9,795 nt of DNA from Egerieenecus sp048201975 (GTDB taxonomy: Bacteria; Bacillota; Clostridia; Christensenellales; Aristaeellaceae), in assembly GCA_048201975.1 (NCBI GenBank), contig DBFBGQ010000108.1, positions 1 through 9,795 of the forward strand, read 5' to 3'. Numbering within the stretch: position 1 is the first letter of the stretch; the number at the start of each line of letters is the position of its first letter. Shown in pieces: positions 7,268 through 9,795 of the stretch. The translations under genes were made by a program, and so were the position numbers. A model generated the notes under the pieces. The model worked only from the letters and a program-made list of their open reading frames with translations. It made no database searches and was not told the DNA's origin.

Positions 7268-7298
7268 AAAAAGGGGAGCCGGCGTTACCCCGCTCCCC
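7268..7298 (-). terminator. Intrinsic terminator after the PQG-repeat membrane protein gene
   Basis: On the minus strand, GGGGAGC (7298-7292) pairs perfectly with GCTCCCC (7279-7273) across a 12-nt loop, and TTTTT (7272-7268) follows at once. This is the clearest intrinsic terminator in the window. It lies 33 nt after the restored stop (7332), or 4 nt after the stop used by the shifted frame (7303). Confidence 0.8.
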
Positions 7299-7302
7299 GG
7301 AT

Positions 7303-8784
7303 TCATCGCATGTCCTTCCGCTGAAACGCCCTTATTCCGCCGCGAAGGGCGCGCCGCAGTAGTTGCACGGCCGGAGATCGGAATGCTCCCCCGGCGTTGA
7401 GCTGCGCATATGTAAAGGAAGATTTCAGTGGCTTGTATTTATCCGCAAGGCTTGAGCAGTTGGGGTCCAAATGATAGTACTGGCCGCCGTCCTCGTTGTA
7501 GTACAGCAGGGTGCTGGCATCCACCGCCGGCGTAGGCGAAGGCGAAGCCGTGGGCGAGGGGGTGGGCGTATCCAGCTCCTCATTGGTGCTCAGGGATTTG
7601 GGATCCACATACCACACGTCATTTTCCTTGAGCATGATGACGGAGAAGCGGTATTTGGAAGGATCGCCGCCATACAGCTTATCAATGGTGGCCACCACGG
7701 TGGCCGTGCAGCTGGAGTCGCTGGCGGACCCGGTGATCTTCTCCACCTCGTACTCCTTGGGAACCCGATTGGCCAGGATAACAAACAGCTCCTTGGTGGG
7801 ATCGTCCACGCTGCTCTGCCAGGACGGCGCGCACAGGGATACCATTTCGCTGGTCTTGTTCACGCTCCAGAAATAGAAGAAGGATTTCAGCTGTGAAACG
7901 GCTTCTTCATTGTTCAGCGCAGGGGTGGGCGAGGGCGTAACCTCCTGCAGCGCCATGCCGGGCTCCGGGGTATCGCCGGTCTGGCTCATCATATTGCTAA
8001 GGGTTTCGTCGATGGCCGCCTGGCTGTTCGGGTCGCTATTGGCCGGGTTGTTCTGCGCGTCCACGGGGGCGGTCATCAAGGCGCTCACCAGCGCCACCAC
8101 CGCCGCCGCCGCATAGACAGCCGAAAGCGTCAGCCGTGTGTTGGAGAAAAACATCGGCTTGATCCACAAAAACGCCACGCCCGCCACCGCCAGCACGATG
8201 AAGATCCATTTCAGCACGGCGAGGGAGAAGACCATGCCCGCCAGGAACAGGAGCGGCAAAACCCCGAAAAGGACAATTTTGCTTACCAGCTCCACTGGGA
8301 AAGGCTTCGCGGGAGCCTTGGGCTGCGCCGGCTGTCCGTAGGGGCCCGGATAAGGCTGACCAGGATATCCCTGCCCATACCCCTGCTGGGGCGGATAGGG
8401 CTGCTGGGCATATCCCTGCGGAGGCATGGGCCTCCCCTGAACGGGCGCGCCCTGGGGCGCATAGTAACCGCCCTGGCCCTGGTACCCGGCATTCGTCCCA
8501 TAGTAGCCGCCCTGGGGATAGCCATAGGGCGCCTGACCTTGGGGCATTTGTCCTTGAGGCATCTGGCCCTGAGGCATTTGGCCCTGGGGAACGCGGCCCT
8601 GGGGCGCATAGCCCTGAGGCGCCTGTCCTTGGGTGGCATAGCCCTGGTTGGGATAATATCCCTGAGGGACCTGCCCAGGATAACCGCCCTGGGGCGTGGG
8701 CATCCGCTGACCCTGGGCTGGCATTCCCTGTCCAGGCTGCTGGCCGCTCACGGGCTGCTGATAGTTTGGCCGTCCGTTATTCAT
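7303..8784 (-). CDS. Three-helix membrane protein with PQG-repeat tail and exported Cys domain; C-terminus frameshifted
   Basis: I do not recognise a named family. As written the frame gives 493 residues. Residues 1-160 are a Pro/Gln/Gly/Tyr-rich tail with pentapeptide PQGQM-type repeats. Three membrane helices follow at about 168-188, 190-208 and 218-239. The exported part has a PSPTP linker (283-288), a compact domain (about 290-395, ending in NDVWYVDPKSL) and a second TPTPSPTASPSPTP linker (406-419). It then has YYNEDGGQYYHLDPNCSSL (428-446). After residue 465 the sequence turns into an unlikely Arg-rich end. Removing one G from the run at 7392-7388 restores EHSDLRPCNYCGAPFAAE and a TAA at 7332, giving 483 residues and a plausible H..C..CxxC metal-binding module. 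The ATG at 8784 has AAAGGG 6 nt upstream. An upstream in-frame GTG at 8847 lacks a usable ribosome binding site. Its role is unknown. Confidence 0.8.
   Translation of the reverse strand: MNNGRPNYQQPVSGQQPGQGMPAQGQRMPTPQGGYPGQVPQGYYPNQGYATQGQAPQGYAPQGRVPQGQMPQGQMPQGQMPQGQAPYGYPQGGYYGTNAGYQGQGGYYAPQGAPVQGRPMPPQGYAQQPYPPQQGYGQGYPGQPYPGPYGQPAQPKAPAKPFPVELVSKIVLFGVLPLLFLAGMVFSLAVLKWIFIVLAVAGVAFLWIKPMFFSNTRLTLSAVYAAAAVVALVSALMTAPVDAQNNPANSDPNSQAAIDETLSNMMSQTGDTPEPGMALQEVTPSPTPALNNEEAVSQLKSFFYFWSVNKTSEMVSLCAPSWQSSVDDPTKELFVILANRVPKEYEVEKITGSASDSSCTATVVATIDKLYGGDPSKYRFSVIMLKENDVWYVDPKSLSTNEELDTPTPSPTASPSPTPAVDASTLLYYNEDGGQYYHLDPNCSSLADKYKPLKSSFTYAQLNAGGAFRSPAVQLLRRALRGGIRAFQRKDMR
7388..7392 (-). other. 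G5 run with a probable one-base insertion (frameshift)
   Basis: Five Gs on the coding strand place GGG-GGA-GCA in frame. With four Gs the frame reads GGG-GAG-CAT and continues as a conserved-looking CNYCGAPF ending with TAA at 7334-7332. The out-of-frame end that is actually read carries none of this. Confidence 0.75.
8536..8655 (-). repeat. Eight degenerate 15-bp tandem repeats encoding PQG pentapeptides
   Basis: Units start every 15 bp from 8536 to 8641 and share a CCCTG/CCTTG core with a variable end, for example gccctgaggcatttg at 8566-8580. On the coding strand they give units such as GQMPQ and GYAPQ in the cytoplasmic tail of the membrane protein. The three units at 8536-8580 are the most alike, suggesting recent slippage expansion. 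Confidence 0.8.
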
Positions 8785-8885
8785 CCGTATCCCTTTACCT
8801 TTCCGCCGTCCCGGGAAATAGACGGCACGGTTCTTGATCGTTTCCACCTTTTCGGTCCATGGGACCGTTCGAAGGGTTACACTTT

Positions 8886-8913
8886 AGTATAGCACAGAAT
8901 ACATCTTTGTAAA
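8886..8913 (-). promoter_or_regulatory. Sigma-A-type promoter for the PQG-repeat membrane protein gene
   Basis: On the minus strand, TTTACA (8913-8908) lies 16 bp from TATACT (8891-8886), and TGC precedes the -10 (extended form). Transcription should start near 8879, about 95 nt before the ATG at 8784. This leader includes a perfect 6-bp hairpin with a 3-nt loop (8867-8853). Confidence 0.75.
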
Positions 8914-8953
8914 CGGCTGCTTCGTAAAAATTGACGCATCTGCGCGCTTGATG

Positions 8954-8991
8954 TCAAAGAAGGAGCTGCCAAAAGGCAACTCCTTCTTTGA
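8954..8991 (-). terminator. Long hairpin after the tRNA operon, without a T-tract
   Basis: TCAAAGAAGGAG-TTGCC on the minus strand (8991-8975) pairs with GGCA-G-CTCCTTCTTTGA (8970-8954). The stem is 17 bp including one T-G wobble, closed by a TTTT loop. It sits 23 bp after the last tRNA and 41 bp before the next promoter, so a terminator is the natural reading. Neither strand has a T-run after the stem, so it is not a standard intrinsic terminator; it could instead stabilise or help process the 3' end. Confidence 0.5.
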
Positions 8992-9013
8992 AATATGGCA
9001 CATGGCCTTTTGC

Positions 9014-9087
9014 TGGAGCGGGTGATGGGAATCGAACCCACGTGACCAGCTTGGAAGGCTGGAGCTCTGCCATTGAGCTACACCCGC
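9014..9087 (-). tRNA. tRNA-Gly(TCC)
   Basis: The acceptor stem GCGGGTG/CACCCGC pairs fully. The anticodon stem CCAGC/GCTGG encloses CTTCCAA, giving anticodon TCC. A GGTTCGATTCC-type T arm is present, and the 3' CCA is encoded (9016-9014). It is the last gene of the tRNA operon. Confidence 0.95.
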
Positions 9088-9090
9088 AAG

Positions 9091-9165
9091 TGGAGCGGTA
9101 GACGGGATTCGGACCCGCGACATCCACCTTGGCAAGGTGGCACTCTACCACTGAGCTACTACCGC
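9091..9165 (-). tRNA. tRNA-Gly(GCC)
   Basis: The acceptor stem GCGGTAG/CTACCGC pairs fully. The anticodon loop TTGCCAA between CCACC and GGTGG gives GCC. CCA is encoded (9093-9091). Only 3 bp separate it from tRNA-Gly(TCC), so the two must be cut from one precursor. Confidence 0.95.
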
Positions 9166-9204
9166 ATGTTCCACCACAAAGGCCGGGTGAGAACCAGAAG
9201 ACCG

Positions 9205-9285
9205 TGCGGACAAAGAGACTTGAACTCTTACGCCCGAAGGCACCAGATCCTAAGTCTGGCGCGTCTGCCATTCCGCCATGCCCGC
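9205..9285 (-). tRNA. tRNA-Leu(TAG), no encoded CCA
   Basis: The acceptor stem GCGGGCA/TGTCCGC pairs with one G-T wobble. The anticodon loop CTTAGGA between CCAGA and TCTGG gives TAG. A long variable arm (TGCCTTCGGGCGT) is present, as expected for a class II tRNA. After discriminator A (9205) the sequence is CGG rather than CCA, so the CCA end must be added by nucleotidyltransferase; the other six tRNAs here all encode it. Confidence 0.93.
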
Positions 9286-9308
9286 ACGTCCAGCCGTCAG
9301 AAGGCAGA

Positions 9309-9384
9309 TGGTGACCCATTGGAGATTCGAACTCCAGACACCTTGATTAAAAGTCAAGTGCTCTGCCAACTGAGCTAATGGGTC
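9309..9384 (-). tRNA. tRNA-Lys(TTT)
   Basis: The acceptor stem GACCCAT/ATGGGTC pairs fully. The anticodon loop CTTTTAA between CTTGA and TCAAG gives TTT. Discriminator A and an encoded CCA (9311-9309) follow. Confidence 0.95.
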
Positions 9385-9389
9385 ATGCT

Positions 9390-9464
9390 TGGCTGGGGTG
9401 GCAGGGCTCGAACCTGCGAATGCGGGAGTCAAAGTCCCGTGCCTTACCACTTGGCTACACCCCA
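9390..9464 (-). tRNA. tRNA-Gln(TTG)
   Basis: The acceptor stem TGGGGTG/CACCCCA pairs fully. The anticodon loop CTTTGAC between CGGGA and TCCCG gives TTG. Discriminator G and an encoded CCA (9392-9390) follow. The gene lies 5 bp before tRNA-Lys. Confidence 0.95.
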
Positions 9465-9500
9465 ACGCAGGTTGTGTGTCCGCCGCCGCAGCGGCAAGTT

Positions 9501-9520
9501 GAAAAATGGGGAAAAATGGG
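9501..9520. repeat. 10-bp tandem duplication beside tRNA-His
   Basis: GAAAAATGGG occurs twice in direct tandem (9501-9510 and 9511-9520). The second copy contains the encoded CCA and discriminator of tRNA-His. On the transcript this leaves CCCCATTTTT twice at the 3' end of the tRNA. Confidence 0.7.
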
Positions 9521-9592
9521 GTGAGTAGTGGGATTCGAACCCACGGCATCCAGAGCCACAATCTGGCGCTCTACCGCTGAACTATACCCACC
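9517..9592 (-). tRNA. tRNA-His(GTG)
   Basis: The acceptor stem GTGGGTA/TACTCAC pairs with one G-T wobble. The anticodon loop TTGTGGC between CCAGA and TCTGG gives GTG. The extra 5' G (9592) faces discriminator C (9520), the identity pair of histidine tRNAs. CCA is encoded (9519-9517). Confidence 0.95.
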
Positions 9593-9598
9593 ATAAGA

Positions 9599-9675
<77 letters not shown>

Positions 9676-9758
9676 AAGCCGCATATCAGGGCCCATCCAG
9701 GGCTTTGCGCTGCCGGGCCGGCATTGATCCAGCCGCATTGCCTCGCTGACGAGATCAA

Positions 9759-9787
9759 AGTATAGCAGAAGTTTCCTTTCCTGTCAA
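9759..9787 (-). promoter_or_regulatory. Strong promoter of the tRNA operon
   Basis: On the minus strand, a perfect TTGACA (9787-9782) is followed after 17 bp by TATACT (9764-9759), with TGC before the -10. Transcription should start near 9752. The leader (about 9752-9676) is GC-rich and begins with a small hairpin (CTCG-loop-CGAG, 9753-9742); I see no gene in it. Confidence 0.85.
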
Positions 9788-9795
9788 GCGTTTTT

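Noticed and set aside
5929..7362. 477-codon plus-strand frame and 454-codon minus-strand frame over tilS
   Set aside because: Both are shadows of tilS; one is Pro/Gln/Arg-rich and the other Gly/Ala-rich, with no motifs, while the tilS frame has its PP-loop and C-terminal domain.
7388..7392. Programmed ribosomal frameshift at the G5 run
   Set aside because: It would need a +1 shift, and I see no RF2-type stop codon or clear stimulatory structure at the site. An indel or mutation is the simpler reading, though not proven.
8536..8655. Possible CRISPR array
   Set aside because: The 15-bp units are contiguous with no unique spacers, and they are in frame within a coding region.
8884..9561. Short open frames across the tRNA cluster
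   Set aside because: They lie within seven well-formed tRNA genes; such frames arise from conserved tRNA sequence and are not proteins.

Overview
The window reads as part of the chromosome of a GC-rich Gram-positive bacterium, most likely a gut-type member of the Clostridia. This is inference from gene content and style: a tilS–hpt–ftsH block, a VanW/G5 membrane protein, Ser/Thr/Pro linkers on exported domains, strong AGGAGG ribosome binding sites, GTG and TTG starts, and a seven-gene tRNA operon. The species cannot be named from sequence alone. Every gene is on the minus strand, so transcription runs from the right end to the left.

Right end (9795 to about 8950): a consensus-like promoter (TTGACA, 17 bp, TATACT) drives seven tRNA genes in the order Arg(TCT), His(GTG), Gln(TTG), Lys(TTT), Leu(TAG), Gly(GCC), Gly(TCC). 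A 16-17 bp hairpin without a T-tract follows. A second promoter (TTTACA, 16 bp, TATACT) then drives a membrane protein with a Pro/Gln/Gly-rich cytoplasmic tail, three membrane segments and an exported part. Its last conserved block, a CxxC motif, is out of frame because of a one-base insertion in a G5 run. An intrinsic terminator follows that gene.

Middle (7242 to 3103): tilS (tRNA-Ile lysidine synthetase) and hpt (hypoxanthine phosphoribosyltransferase) lie 21 bp apart. Next come a hairpin terminator and, directly against it, an extended -10 promoter for ftsH, the membrane AAA+ zinc protease, which starts with TTG. The GTG start of a PHP-domain phosphoesterase overlaps the ftsH stop codon by four bases.

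Left end (2272 to 1): a VanW/G5-domain membrane protein with its own low-complexity cytoplasmic tail probably ends the ftsH operon at an intrinsic terminator. Beyond it is the N-terminus of a lipoprotein cut by the window edge.

Most of the window is housekeeping. I see no CRISPR array, insertion sequence, prophage or defence system. The points worth a second look are the frameshifted membrane protein, the two unrelated envelope proteins with similar disordered tails, the terminator/promoter junction that splits hpt from ftsH, and the one tRNA without an encoded CCA.
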